NCBI RefSeq assembly: GCF_031834595.1
Contig: NZ_CP115541.1
Location: forward strand, 4,148,501 to 4,212,500
Direction: 5' to 3'
DNA length: 64,000 nt
Origin: Stenotrophomonas oahuensis
GTDB lineage: Bacteria; Pseudomonadota; Gammaproteobacteria; Xanthomonadales; Xanthomonadaceae
Every line of letters begins with the position of its first letter. Position 1 is the first letter of the stretch. This document shows, piece by piece, positions 18,062-25,891 of this stretch. The notes beneath the pieces are model-generated. The model did no database searches and had not been told where the DNA came from. It saw nothing but the letters and a program-made list of their open reading frames with translations. A program made the position numbers and the translations under genes.

Positions 18062-19102
18062 ATGGCCACCCCGCTCGAACGCATCAAAATCCTCGAACCG
18101 CGCCACCCCAACCGCTCCACCGGCATCATCAACGGCCGGACCAGCGGCATCCTGAACTGGAACGACATTCCCTACCCGTCCTTCTACCGGGCGTACAAGG
18201 AACTCTCGACCAACTTCTGGATTCCCGACGAAGTGGACATGAAGGGCGACGCGCGCCAGTACGGCGAGCTCTCTGCCCGGGAAAAGAACGCCTACGATTC
18301 CATCATCGGCCTGCTGGCCACACTGGACTCGCCGCAGACCCGTTTCATCTACAACGTGGCCGAATACATCACCGACCCGGCCGCGCATGCCAATGCGGCG
18401 ATCATCGGCCAGCAGGAAGTCATCCATAACGAGAGCTACAGCTACGTGCTGGCCTCCATCGCCGGGCTGGCCGACCAGAACCGGGTGTTCGAACTGGCCC
18501 GCACGCACCCCACCATTCTGGCCCGCAACGCGCCGATCATGGAATCGTACGACGACTTCATGCGCGAGAAGACCGCCGAGACGTTGATCCGCTCGCTGAT
18601 CCAGTCGTCCATCCTGGAAGGCATCAACTTCTATTCCGGCTTTGCCTTCTTCTACAACCTGGTGCGCCAGAACCGGATGACCGGCACCGGCAAGATCATC
18701 AGCTTCATCAACCGCGACGAACTGGCCCACACCAAGTTCATCAGCGAACTCATCCGCGCCATCATCGGCGAGAACCAGGCACTGCAGGGCGACCAGCTCA
18801 CCGCCTACGTGCACGACGCGTTCGAGCACGCCATCGCGCTGGAAACGCGCTGGACCGGCGAGGTGCTGGATGGCATCGACGGCATCGATGTGGACGAGAT
18901 GATCCGCTACGTGAAGTACCGCGCCAACAAGATGGCCGGCATGCTGGGCATCGACAAGCTGTACAGCGACGCCAATGCCAACGTGATGCCGTGGATCAAG
19001 GCGTATGCGGACAATTTCACCGAGACCAAGACCGATTTCTTCGAGATGCGCAACGCCAGTTACAAGAAGACCAATTCGGACAACGGATTCGACGACCTGT
19101 AG
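18062..19102 (+). CDS. nrdB: Ribonucleoside-diphosphate reductase class I, beta subunit NrdB
   Basis: Metal- and radical-carrying small subunit of 346 residues that partners NrdA. Metal ligands are recognisable: Asp in LLATLDSPQTR, Glu and His in QQEVIHNESYSY, Glu in LEGINFYSGFAFF, and Glu and His in NRDELAHTKFI. The Tyr seven residues after the Glu of EVIHNESY is at the position of the E. coli radical Tyr122, so a tyrosyl-radical enzyme is expected. The start is ATG 18062; the longer in-frame form would run through the spacer hairpin. Its stop codon TAG is the TAG of a GTAG-REP. Flavodoxin and thioredoxin genes follow. Confidence 0.95.
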   Translation: MATPLERIKILEPRHPNRSTGIINGRTSGILNWNDIPYPSFYRAYKELSTNFWIPDEVDMKGDARQYGELSAREKNAYDSIIGLLATLDSPQTRFIYNVAEYITDPAAHANAAIIGQQEVIHNESYSYVLASIAGLADQNRVFELARTHPTILARNAPIMESYDDFMREKTAETLIRSLIQSSILEGINFYSGFAFFYNLVRQNRMTGTGKIISFINRDELAHTKFISELIRAIIGENQALQGDQLTAYVHDAFEHAIALETRWTGEVLDGIDGIDVDEMIRYVKYRANKMAGMLGIDKLYSDANANVMPWIKAYADNFTETKTDFFEMRNASYKKTNSDNGFDDL

Positions 19103-19164
19103 TGCCACGCCATGCGTGGCATCGACGGCCAGCCAACCCCTGTAGTGCCACGCCATGCGTGGCA
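19099..19164 (+). repeat. Tandem pair of GTAG-REPs after nrdB
   Basis: Two near-identical copies, 19099-19121 and 19142-19164, each reading GTAG then TGCCACGC-CAT-GCGTGGCA. They are in the same orientation, 43 bases apart. The first overlaps the nrdB stop codon (TAG 19100-19102), and the second ends 11 bases before the flavodoxin ATG, where it may overlap or sit just before the ribosome-binding site. Confidence 0.85.
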
Positions 19165-19175
19165 GACCTCACACC

Positions 19176-19643
19176 ATGCACATCCTGATCGCCTTCGCCT
19201 CCCTCAGCGGCAACACCCGTGAGGTCGCGCGCCTGCTCGCCGCGCACTGCCGCGGCCGCGGCCACGCGGTCGACTGGCTGGAAGCCGACGAAGATCCCGA
19301 GCAGGCACTGCAAATCCTCGCCCGCCCACACGATCGCTACCTGTTTGGCGCATGGACCGACAACGCCGGGCGCACGCCCGCCGAGATGAAAGACTTCGTC
19401 TCCCTCCTACGCGACCACTCCGGCCTGCCACCCGCCGACCGCGTCGCCATCTTCGGCACCGGCGAAACCCAATGGGGCCTGGAGTACTACTGCGGAGCCG
19501 CGCACCGGCTGGCCAGCTACTTCCACTCCCCTTACCCGGTGCTGGAGATCGAGCAGATGCCCCACGGCGACGCCGACCGCCACGCCATCCAACAATGGGC
19601 CGACCAGGTACTGGCCGCGCCCGGGAGCCTCGCCACATGCTGA
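19176..19643 (+). CDS. Flavodoxin-domain protein of the nrd operon
   Basis: A 155-residue flavodoxin-like protein. The N-terminal strand and phosphate loop FASLSGNTREVARLL bind the FMN phosphate, and GAWTDNAG near 55 and GTGETQWGLEYYCG near 95 line the flavin in this fold. Its place directly after nrdB suggests it supplies electrons for assembly or repair of the NrdB cofactor, the job done by NrdI in class Ib and YfaE ferredoxin in E. coli. It is longer than the usual NrdI. The start ATG 19176 is chosen because the fold begins at once; an earlier ATG lies inside the REP. Confidence 0.8.
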   Translation: MHILIAFASLSGNTREVARLLAAHCRGRGHAVDWLEADEDPEQALQILARPHDRYLFGAWTDNAGRTPAEMKDFVSLLRDHSGLPPADRVAIFGTGETQWGLEYYCGAAHRLASYFHSPYPVLEIEQMPHGDADRHAIQQWADQVLAAPGSLATC

Positions 19644-19957
19644 CCCTGCAGGCGCACAGCGCCGATGACTACCACGCCGCCCTGCGCGACCACCCCACCG
19701 TGCTGGTGGACTTCTACAAGGACCAGTGCCCTGGTTGCCGGATGCTGGACATGGCCTTGACCCAGGTGGCCCGCACACCGGCAGCAGCCGACGTGGTGCT
19801 GCTCAAGGTGAAGCTGGAAACCGTTGGCGAAACTTTCTTCCGCGACCTCGGCCTGCGCCAGACCCCCACCCTGAGCCTGGTGCGTGACGGAAACGAAGTG
19901 CAGCGCATGGCCGGCTACCAGTCTCCCGCGCAGATCGAAGCCGCACTGGCCCCGTAG
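19637..19957 (+). CDS. Thioredoxin-like protein with CPGC active site
   Basis: A 106-residue thioredoxin fold: strand TVLVDFYKDQ, active site CPGC near residue 36, the cis-proline stretch RQTPTLSLVRDG near 80, and the final helix. The active-site pair is CPGC, not the usual CGPC, which should shift its redox potential. It overlaps the flavodoxin gene by seven bases and closes the nrd operon, so it is a candidate reductant for NrdA, replacing NrdH or glutaredoxin. Its TAG stop is part of a REP. Confidence 0.82.
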   Translation: MLTLQAHSADDYHAALRDHPTVLVDFYKDQCPGCRMLDMALTQVARTPAAADVVLLKVKLETVGETFFRDLGLRQTPTLSLVRDGNEVQRMAGYQSPAQIEAALAP

Positions 19958-19976
19958 AGCCGGGCTTGCCCGGCTG
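19954..19976 (+). repeat. GTAG-REP after the thioredoxin gene
   Basis: GTAG followed by AGCCGGGC-TT-GCCCGGCT. The thioredoxin stop codon is its TAG. The same unit occurs at 42671-42693 (minus), 58916-58938 and 59888-59910. It should act as a terminator-like hairpin for the nrd operon. Confidence 0.85.
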
Positions 19977-20050
19977 CTCTCGCCCGGCTGCTCTTCACGC
20001 CAAGCCGACACAGCCTTGCCCATCCTGAACCAGCGGTTACAGGGCACACA

Positions 20051-20070
20051 CCATGCAACTTGTTGCATGG
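20051..20070. promoter_or_regulatory. Perfect 20-bp palindrome, possible operator
   Basis: CCATGCAAC-TT-GTTGCATGG lies 110 bases upstream of the autotransporter start. Unlike the REPs nearby it has no GTAG head and a 2-base centre, which is more like a dimeric repressor site. A GC-rich run, GCGGCGGCCGCGGCCGG, follows at once. No regulator gene is adjacent, so the binding protein is unknown. Confidence 0.4.
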
Positions 20071-20179
20071 GTCCGCGGCGGCCGCGGCCGGATCATTTGC
20101 GACATCGAATGACTTCCGGTTTGAGGTTGTGAACCAACGGGGGTTGTCGTTTCACGATCCACGCTCCGGAGATTTCACA

Positions 20180-22837
20180 ATGCGGCCTCTCTCTCAGTGC
20201 AGCCAGCGCTGTGCGCTGTTCAGCGCCATCGCCTTGTCCCTTGCCACCCTGCCCCTGCAGGTCAGTGCCGGTACCGTCACCGGCCCCGGCAACACCCACA
20301 CCCTCAACCCGGGCGACCCCAACGAGTTATGGGACGTCACCGACCAGGCCGAGCTGATCATTGCCCCGGGCGGTGCCACCAGCGGCATCCAGGTCGACAA
20401 CGCCACCGTGACCGGCAACGGTGCCCTGCTGGGCGGCCTGTTCGGCATCCGACTGGCCAACACCAGCACCGGCACCCTCACCGGTGGCAGCATCATCATT
20501 AGTTCCACCTCCGGCGACGCGGGCGTGGTCGCCTCCGGCAGCACGCTGGACATCGAGGGCATGACCATCACCTCGGCCGGGCGCGGCCTCAGCAGCACCG
20601 GCGCGGGCAGCGCGCTCACCCTGCGCAACACCTCGATCAGCGCGGGCGGCGAAGCGCTGGAGCTGGGCGACGGCGCAAGCCTGGTGCTCGACAACGTACA
20701 GGCCAGCTCCGACGGCAGCAGCGGCGCGGGCATCGCGCTGGACATCAGCGGCGGCACCGCACAGGTCAGCAACAGCACCTTCAATGGCAGCGCCAACGGC
20801 GTTGCCATGACCGGCGGCACGCTGCTGCTGGCCGACTCGCAGGTGCAGGCCACCGGCACCGCGATGGCCCTCGCCGGCAATGCGGCGTCGCAGCCCACCG
20901 CTACCGTGACCGGCAGCGGCAGCCTGATCAGCGGTTCGATCGGGGCCAGCGTGACCAACGGCTCCACTTTGAATGTGGTCGGTGCGACCGTGCGCGGCAC
21001 CGGTACTGGCACCAGTGGCGGCACCGGCGCGGGTGTGGCGCTGATCAACGGCAATCTGGTGCTGAGCCAGGGCGCGCGCGTGGAAGGCACCCGGCACGGC
21101 ATCTATCTCACTGGTTCAGCGGTGGGCAACAACAGCATCCAGATCGACGCCTCCAGCGTCACCGCCAGCGACGGCCCGGCCATCAACGCGCCGTTGGCCG
21201 GCAATGCCGACATCACGGTCAGCAATGGGTCCTCGCTGGTGGGCGGCAATGGCGTCGCGCTGCAGGTTGGCGCGAACGCCGCGGTCAATCTCGACGTCAC
21301 CGGCTCGTCGATCAGCGGCGACATCGTCGGTGCCACGCTCGGGGCCAACGCCGCCACCGTCAACGTCACCCTGGGCAGCGGCGCGCAGCTGCAAGGGGCC
21401 ATCATCAACGGCACCAACGTGGCGCTGAGCGATGCCAGTTGGCTGCTCACCGCCGACAGCAACGTGCAGCAGCTCGACGTCGGCAGCGGTGCGGTGGTGC
21501 AGTTCGGCGACGGCAGCGCCTTCCACACCCTGCAGGTGGCCGGCAACTACAGCGGCGACGGCGGCACGCTGCGGTTCAACACGGTGCTGGCCGGCGATGA
21601 CGCGTCCTCGGACCGGCTGGTCATCGACGGTGACAGCAGCGGCCAGACCAACGTGGAAGTGAACAACGTCGGCGGTGCCGGCGCGCTGACCAGCCGCGGC
21701 ATCCAGCTGGTGCAGGTGGGCGGCGCGTCCAATGGCCAGTTCGATCTGATCGGCCGCGCGGTCGGCGGACAGTATGAGTACTTCCTTTTCAAAGATGCCG
21801 GCGACGGCGACTGGTACCTGCGCTCCGAACTACCGGTGCAGCCGGATCCCTGCGACATCGACCCGACCCTGCCCGAATGCGAAGGCCCGGTGGAACCGCC
21901 GCCGGAGCCGGAGCCGGTGCTGCGTCCCGAACCCGGTGCCTACCTCGCCAACCTGCAGGCCGCCGGCGGCATGTTCCGACTGGGCTATCACCACCGTCAG
22001 GCCGGCCAGAACGGTGGCCGTGCCTGGGCCCGCGTGGACGGTACACGCTCGGGCTTCGGGGCCAACCTGCAGCAGTTGAACGTGCGTGGCAGCAGCCAGG
22101 CATTGAGTGTGGGCACCCAGTTGTTCGGCAACGAACGCGGCAGCGGCGTGGGCGTGATGCTCGGCAGCGGCAATGGCAGCAGCACCTCCACCAGCGTGCT
22201 CACCGGCTATTACGCGCGCGGCAAAGTGAAAGGCAACGCACTGGGCGTGTATGGCACCTGGCGCGGTGTTGGCGGCGATGACCCGTATGTCGGCCTGTAC
22301 GTGGACGGGTCGGTGCAGCGGGCGGTGTTCCGCAATGAAGTAGAAGGCAACGCGCTGGCTACCGAACGCTATGACAGCAAGGCATGGCAGGGCGCGGTGG
22401 AAGTGGGCTATGCGGTGACGGTGCGCCAGTCCGGCAACAGCCGCGTGTTCCTGGAACCGCAGTTGCAGGTGGGCTACACCCGTTGGGACGACGTGCGCCA
22501 CGTCGAACGCAACGGCACCCTGGTGCACACCGCGGACGCCAGTGGTGCGTTCGGCCGCGTCGGCGTGCGGCTGTCCGGCGTGACCCGCTGGGATGGCAGC
22601 GCCGCCGAGGTGCAGCCGTATCTGGCCGCGAACTGGCTGCGCAACGGCAGCAACCCGTATGTGCGCATGGACGACGAGGCCGTCGATGCGCGCATTCCAC
22701 GCCAGCGCGGCGAGTTCAGCGCCGGGGCCAGCGTGCGCTTCCCCAGCGGCCTCGGTGCCTGGGCCGGATTGGCACTGGAGCGTGGCTCCGGCTACCACCA
22801 GCGCAGTGCACAGCTCGGCCTGAGCTACCGCTGGTAA
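20180..22837 (+). CDS. Autotransporter with beta-helix passenger
   Basis: A 885-residue protein secreted by the type V route. Residues 1-30 form a signal peptide ending near LPLQVSAG. Residues 31 to about 540 are Gly/Ser/Thr/Asn-rich short strands (VTGNGALLGG, LDIEGMTITSAG and so on) typical of a pertactin-like right-handed beta-helix. A Pro/Glu linker with PPPEPEPVLRPEPG follows near 575. The rest is an autotransporter beta-barrel ending in the aromatic YRW needed for outer membrane insertion. ATG 20180 has CGGAG about 12 bases upstream. No protease motif is seen, so it probably acts as an adhesin-like surface protein. Confidence 0.88.
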   Translation: MRPLSQCSQRCALFSAIALSLATLPLQVSAGTVTGPGNTHTLNPGDPNELWDVTDQAELIIAPGGATSGIQVDNATVTGNGALLGGLFGIRLANTSTGTLTGGSIIISSTSGDAGVVASGSTLDIEGMTITSAGRGLSSTGAGSALTLRNTSISAGGEALELGDGASLVLDNVQASSDGSSGAGIALDISGGTAQVSNSTFNGSANGVAMTGGTLLLADSQVQATGTAMALAGNAASQPTATVTGSGSLISGSIGASVTNGSTLNVVGATVRGTGTGTSGGTGAGVALINGNLVLSQGARVEGTRHGIYLTGSAVGNNSIQIDASSVTASDGPAINAPLAGNADITVSNGSSLVGGNGVALQVGANAAVNLDVTGSSISGDIVGATLGANAATVNVTLGSGAQLQGAIINGTNVALSDASWLLTADSNVQQLDVGSGAVVQFGDGSAFHTLQVAGNYSGDGGTLRFNTVLAGDDASSDRLVIDGDSSGQTNVEVNNVGGAGALTSRGIQLVQVGGASNGQFDLIGRAVGGQYEYFLFKDAGDGDWYLRSELPVQPDPCDIDPTLPECEGPVEPPPEPEPVLRPEPGAYLANLQAAGGMFRLGYHHRQAGQNGGRAWARVDGTRSGFGANLQQLNVRGSSQALSVGTQLFGNERGSGVGVMLGSGNGSSTSTSVLTGYYARGKVKGNALGVYGTWRGVGGDDPYVGLYVDGSVQRAVFRNEVEGNALATERYDSKAWQGAVEVGYAVTVRQSGNSRVFLEPQLQVGYTRWDDVRHVERNGTLVHTADASGAFGRVGVRLSGVTRWDGSAAEVQPYLAANWLRNGSNPYVRMDDEAVDARIPRQRGEFSAGASVRFPSGLGAWAGLALERGSGYHQRSAQLGLSYRW

Positions 22838-22840
22838 CGG

Positions 22841-23170
22841 TCAGTTCGAGCGGACGGACAACAGTCCGATCCGCTTGAACCACCACTCGAGCGGCAGCGT
22901 GACCAGCGGCGGGATCGCCGCCAGCAGCGCCAGCAGCGTGGCCCACCACGGCCAGCGCTGGCGCAGCGCGGTCAGCACGCTGACCACCACGTAGACCATG
23001 AAGGCCAGGCCGTGCACCGGCCCGAAGATACGCACGCCCAGCGTGGTGGGTTCACCGGCGTGATACTTGAAGTACATGCCGACCAGCAGGCCCGCCCAGG
23101 TAAAGGCTTCAAACAGCGCCACGATGGCGAACACGCGGCCCATCGGGCTGAGCGGAGCAGAGGTTTTCAA
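22841..23170 (-). CDS. DUF3817 small membrane protein
   Basis: A 109-residue membrane protein with about three helices: FAIVALFEAFTWAGLLVGMYFKY, VHGLAFMVYVVVSVLTAL and WATLLALLAAIPPLVTLPLEW. The early FEAFTWAGLL and central GPVHGLAFM match the DUF3817 family, whose function is unknown. It stands alone, ending three bases from the autotransporter stop on the other strand. The short gap to the SDR gene upstream holds a small palindrome at 23228-23240. Confidence 0.8.
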   Translation of the reverse strand: MKTSAPLSPMGRVFAIVALFEAFTWAGLLVGMYFKYHAGEPTTLGVRIFGPVHGLAFMVYVVVSVLTALRQRWPWWATLLALLAAIPPLVTLPLEWWFKRIGLLSVRSN

Positions 23171-23227
23171 AAGCGAACCCGGTGATCACGGCAAAGGGGC
23201 CACCATGATAGCCGGGTTATCGCTAAT

Positions 23228-23240
23228 GCGAACCGTTCGC
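23228..23240. promoter_or_regulatory. Small palindrome GCGAA-CCG-TTCGC
   Basis: A 5-bp-arm palindrome between the SDR stop codon and the DUF3817 start, in a 70-base gap on the minus strand. With AA on one side and TT on the other (AATGCGAACCGTTCGCTT) it could be a weak terminator of the SDR gene or an operator for DUF3817. The evidence is limited to the symmetry. Confidence 0.35.
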
Positions 23241-24002
23241 TTAAATGAACATTCCGCCCGATGCTTCCACACGCTGCGCATTGATCCAGCCGGTCTGCGG
23301 CGACAGCAACGCCACCACCACCGGTCCGATGTCGTCCGGAAGACCAGCGCGGCCCAGCGCGGTGTTGCCCGCCACCATCTTGTTTACGTCCTGGTTGTCA
23401 CGCACGTGGCCGCCACCGAAGTCGGTCTCAATCGCGCCGGGTGCCAGCGTGTTGGCACTGATGCCACGCGCGCCCAGCTCCTTGGCCAGGTAACGGCTGA
23501 ACACTTCAATGCCGCCCTTCATCATCGCGTAGGCCGAACTGCCCGGCAGCGCGAAACGGGCAAGTCCGCTGGACACATTGAGGATACGGCCACCGTCGCT
23601 GATCAGCGGCAGCAGCGCCTGGGTCAGGAAGTACGGGCCCTTCAGATGCACAGCCACCAGGTGGTCGAACTGTGCCGGCGTGGTCTCGGTGAAGCCGGCA
23701 TACAGGCCCTCGCCGGCATTGTTCAGCAGACCCTGCAGGCCGCTGGCACCCCACTGCTGCAGCTGGGCTTTCACAGCTGCGGCGAAGGCCTCGAAGCCCG
23801 CGCTGTCGGCCACATCCAGCGGCAACGCCGCAGCGCGGCGGCCCAGCGCTTCAATCTGTGCCACCACCTGCTGCGCGGCGTCGGCCTGGCTGCGGTAGGT
23901 GATGATCACATCGGAGCCGTCGGCGGCCAGGGCCAGCGCGGCGTTGCGGCCCAGGCCGCGGCTGCCGCCGGTGATCAGGGTGATGCGGGAGGTCGTGCTC
24001 AT
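23241..24002 (-). CDS. SDR-family oxidoreductase
   Basis: Short-chain dehydrogenase of 253 residues with cofactor loop TGGSRGLGRNAAL near residue 12, NNAGEG near 95, catalytic Ser in NVSSGLARFALPGSS, and the Tyr/Lys pair in SAYAMMKGG near 158-162. The region after the first strand suggests preference for NADP(H). The substrate cannot be read from sequence. It is divergent from the LysR gene at 24102 with a 99-base gap, so that regulator probably controls it, the common pairing for such SDR genes. Confidence 0.85.
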   Translation of the reverse strand: MSTTSRITLITGGSRGLGRNAALALAADGSDVIITYRSQADAAQQVVAQIEALGRRAAALPLDVADSAGFEAFAAAVKAQLQQWGASGLQGLLNNAGEGLYAGFTETTPAQFDHLVAVHLKGPYFLTQALLPLISDGGRILNVSSGLARFALPGSSAYAMMKGGIEVFSRYLAKELGARGISANTLAPGAIETDFGGGHVRDNQDVNKMVAGNTALGRAGLPDDIGPVVVALLSPQTGWINAQRVEASGGMFI

Positions 24003-24101
24003 GACGTGCTCCTTGGTTGGGGTGCGGCCAGACTATTACCCTTGCCCGGCCCCATAAATCGCGCGATCCTGATTTGACTGTCCAACCACAGCGAACAATC
24101 C

Positions 24102-25010
24102 ATGGACCGCCTCGACCAGTTGCGCAGTTTTCTCCGGGTGGCCGAGCTCGGCTCGTTCACCCGTGCCGCCGACAGCCTGGGCCTGCCCAAGGCCAGCGTG
24201 TCGCTGGCGGTGCAGCGGCTGGAAGCCGAGGTCGGCGTCCAGCTGCTGCACCGGACCACCCGCCGGGTGCGGCTGACCGCCGACGGCGCGCAGTACCAGC
24301 AGCGCGCCCGCGACCTGCTGGACGACATGGAAGACCTGCAGGGCATGTTCCGCCGCGAAACCGGGCAGCTGACCGGACGCCTGCGCGTGGACATGTCCAG
24401 CGGGCTGGCCCGGCAACTGGTGGTGCCGCACCTGCCGGATTTCCTCGGCCAGCATCCCGGGCTGGAGATCGAGCTCAGCGGCACCGACCGTCGCGTCGAC
24501 CTGGTCCGCGAAGGCTTCGACTGCGTGCTGCGGGTCGGCCCGCTGGACGACAACACGCTGGTCGCCCGCCCGCTCGGCGTGATGCATATCGTCAACTGCG
24601 CCAGCCCGGCCTACATCGCGGCGCGAGGCATGCCGCAGACCTTGGCTGACCTGGACACGCATGCACTGATCCACTACGTGGGCACGTTGGGCCAGCGCTC
24701 GCCGGGCTTTGAGTACTTCGACGGCCAGGCCTATCAAAGCCTGTCGATGGGCGGGCCGATCACCGTCAACAGCGGTGAGGCCTACAGCGCCGCGGCACTG
24801 GCCGGGCTCGGCATCATCCAGGTGCCACGGTTGGGGGCGCGCGCAGCGATGGCGCGAGGTGATCTCGTCGAGGTGCTGCCGCAGTGCGTGGCGGAGCCGA
24901 TGCCGGTGACCCTGCTCTACGCGCAGCGCCGACACCTGCCACGCCGGGTGGCCGCGTTCATGGACTGGGTGGCCGGAGTGATCCAGCCGGAGCTGGCGCG
25001 CACGGATTGA
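24102..25010 (+). CDS. LysR-family regulator next to the SDR gene
   Basis: A 302-residue LysR-type regulator. Residues 1-60 are the winged helix-turn-helix (LRVAELGSFTRAADSLGLPKASVSLAVQRLE). The remainder is the periplasmic-binding-protein-like effector domain of the CrgA/AaeR-like branch (GLEIELSGTDRRVDLVREGFDC). It is divergently transcribed from the SDR oxidoreductase, so it most likely controls that gene and itself. The inducer is unknown. Confidence 0.88.
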   Translation: MDRLDQLRSFLRVAELGSFTRAADSLGLPKASVSLAVQRLEAEVGVQLLHRTTRRVRLTADGAQYQQRARDLLDDMEDLQGMFRRETGQLTGRLRVDMSSGLARQLVVPHLPDFLGQHPGLEIELSGTDRRVDLVREGFDCVLRVGPLDDNTLVARPLGVMHIVNCASPAYIAARGMPQTLADLDTHALIHYVGTLGQRSPGFEYFDGQAYQSLSMGGPITVNSGEAYSAAALAGLGIIQVPRLGARAAMARGDLVEVLPQCVAEPMPVTLLYAQRRHLPRRVAAFMDWVAGVIQPELARTD

Positions 25011-25029
25011 TGGTTACGCCTGTTTATAC

Positions 25030-25049
25030 GTATTCATCCGCATTCATCG
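25030..25049 (+). promoter_or_regulatory. Tandem 10-bp repeats upstream of the DeoR gene
   Basis: GTATTCATCC and GCATTCATCG lie head to tail with a 10-base period, that is, on the same face of the helix. They are 50 bases before the chosen DeoR start. DeoR-family repressors often use short tandem or inverted repeats for autoregulation, so this is a candidate site; it rests only on the repeat. Confidence 0.35.
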
Positions 25050-25098
25050 CCACTTCGTGTATCTTTGCGCCATTGAAGTTGCATGGTTATATCCATTT

Positions 25099-25881
25099 AT
25101 GCACGAAGACATCGACGCGCTGCCTGGCGAACGTCAGCAGGCCATCCTCGAACAGCTGCGCCAGAATGGCCGCGTGTTCTCAGCCCAGCTCGCTGTCCAA
25201 CTGGGCGTTTCCGAAGATTCGATCCGCCGCGACCTGCGCGACCTGGCCAGCCAGGGGCTGTGCCGCAAGGTCTACGGGGGTGCCCTGCCGGCCGCCCCGG
25301 AAGCGCCGCCGCTGGTTGCGCGTCATGCGCAGCAAACCGTACAGAAGCAGGCATTGGCAGACGCTGCAGCCACCCAGGTGCGTCGTGGCGACGTGGTGCT
25401 GTTGGACGCCGGCTCCACCAACAGCGCCATTGCCGCGGCCCTGCCCGGGCACATGGCGCTGCGGGTGATCACCAATGCGCCGGATATCGCAATGGCCTTG
25501 ATGGCGCGGCGTGGATTCGAGGTCAGCCTGATTGGCGGCCGGCTTGATCCACGATTGGGCGCAGCGGTCGGCGCACAGGCGCTGGAAGCCGTCGCCGCCT
25601 TGCGTGCCGACGTGTGTTTCATCGGCACCTGTGCGGTCGACGCCGAAGCCGGCCTGTGGGCGGTGGATGGCGAAGAAGCCGCGCTGAAACGGGCGCTGCT
25701 CGCCGCCAGCAGCCGCTGCATCGTGGTCGCTACCAATGACAAGCTGGGCACGCAGGCTTCGCACCGCATCGGCAGCGTCGAGCAGATCGACGTGCTGGTG
25801 GTGGAAGCTGACGCGCCCGACATCCACACCGCTGCTTTCGAACGCCGTGGCGTCGACCTGCTGCGCGCCGCCCACGTCTGA
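25099..25881 (+). CDS. DeoR/GlpR-family regulator
   Basis: A 260-residue repressor of the DeoR family. The helix-turn-helix is in residues 8-60 (ERQQAILEQLRQNGRVFSAQL, then LGVSEDSIRRDLRDLASQG). The sugar-phosphate-sensing domain follows with VLLDAGSTNSAIAAAL, LIGGRLDPRLGAAVGAQ and TCAVDAEAGLW. ATG 25099 places the winged helix at the N-terminus as usual; an in-frame ATG at 25057 adds 14 non-typical residues. The MFS gene starts 10 bases later and is the likely target, probably a sugar or sugar-alcohol transporter. Confidence 0.87.
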   Translation: MHEDIDALPGERQQAILEQLRQNGRVFSAQLAVQLGVSEDSIRRDLRDLASQGLCRKVYGGALPAAPEAPPLVARHAQQTVQKQALADAAATQVRRGDVVLLDAGSTNSAIAAALPGHMALRVITNAPDIAMALMARRGFEVSLIGGRLDPRLGAAVGAQALEAVAALRADVCFIGTCAVDAEAGLWAVDGEEAALKRALLAASSRCIVVATNDKLGTQASHRIGSVEQIDVLVVEADAPDIHTAAFERRGVDLLRAAHV

Positions 25882-25891
25882 GACCTTCTGC

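Noticed and set aside
15248..19164. Repeated palindromes considered as a CRISPR array
   Set aside because: Units are palindromic REPs at irregular distances with genes between them; no regular spacers and no cas genes.
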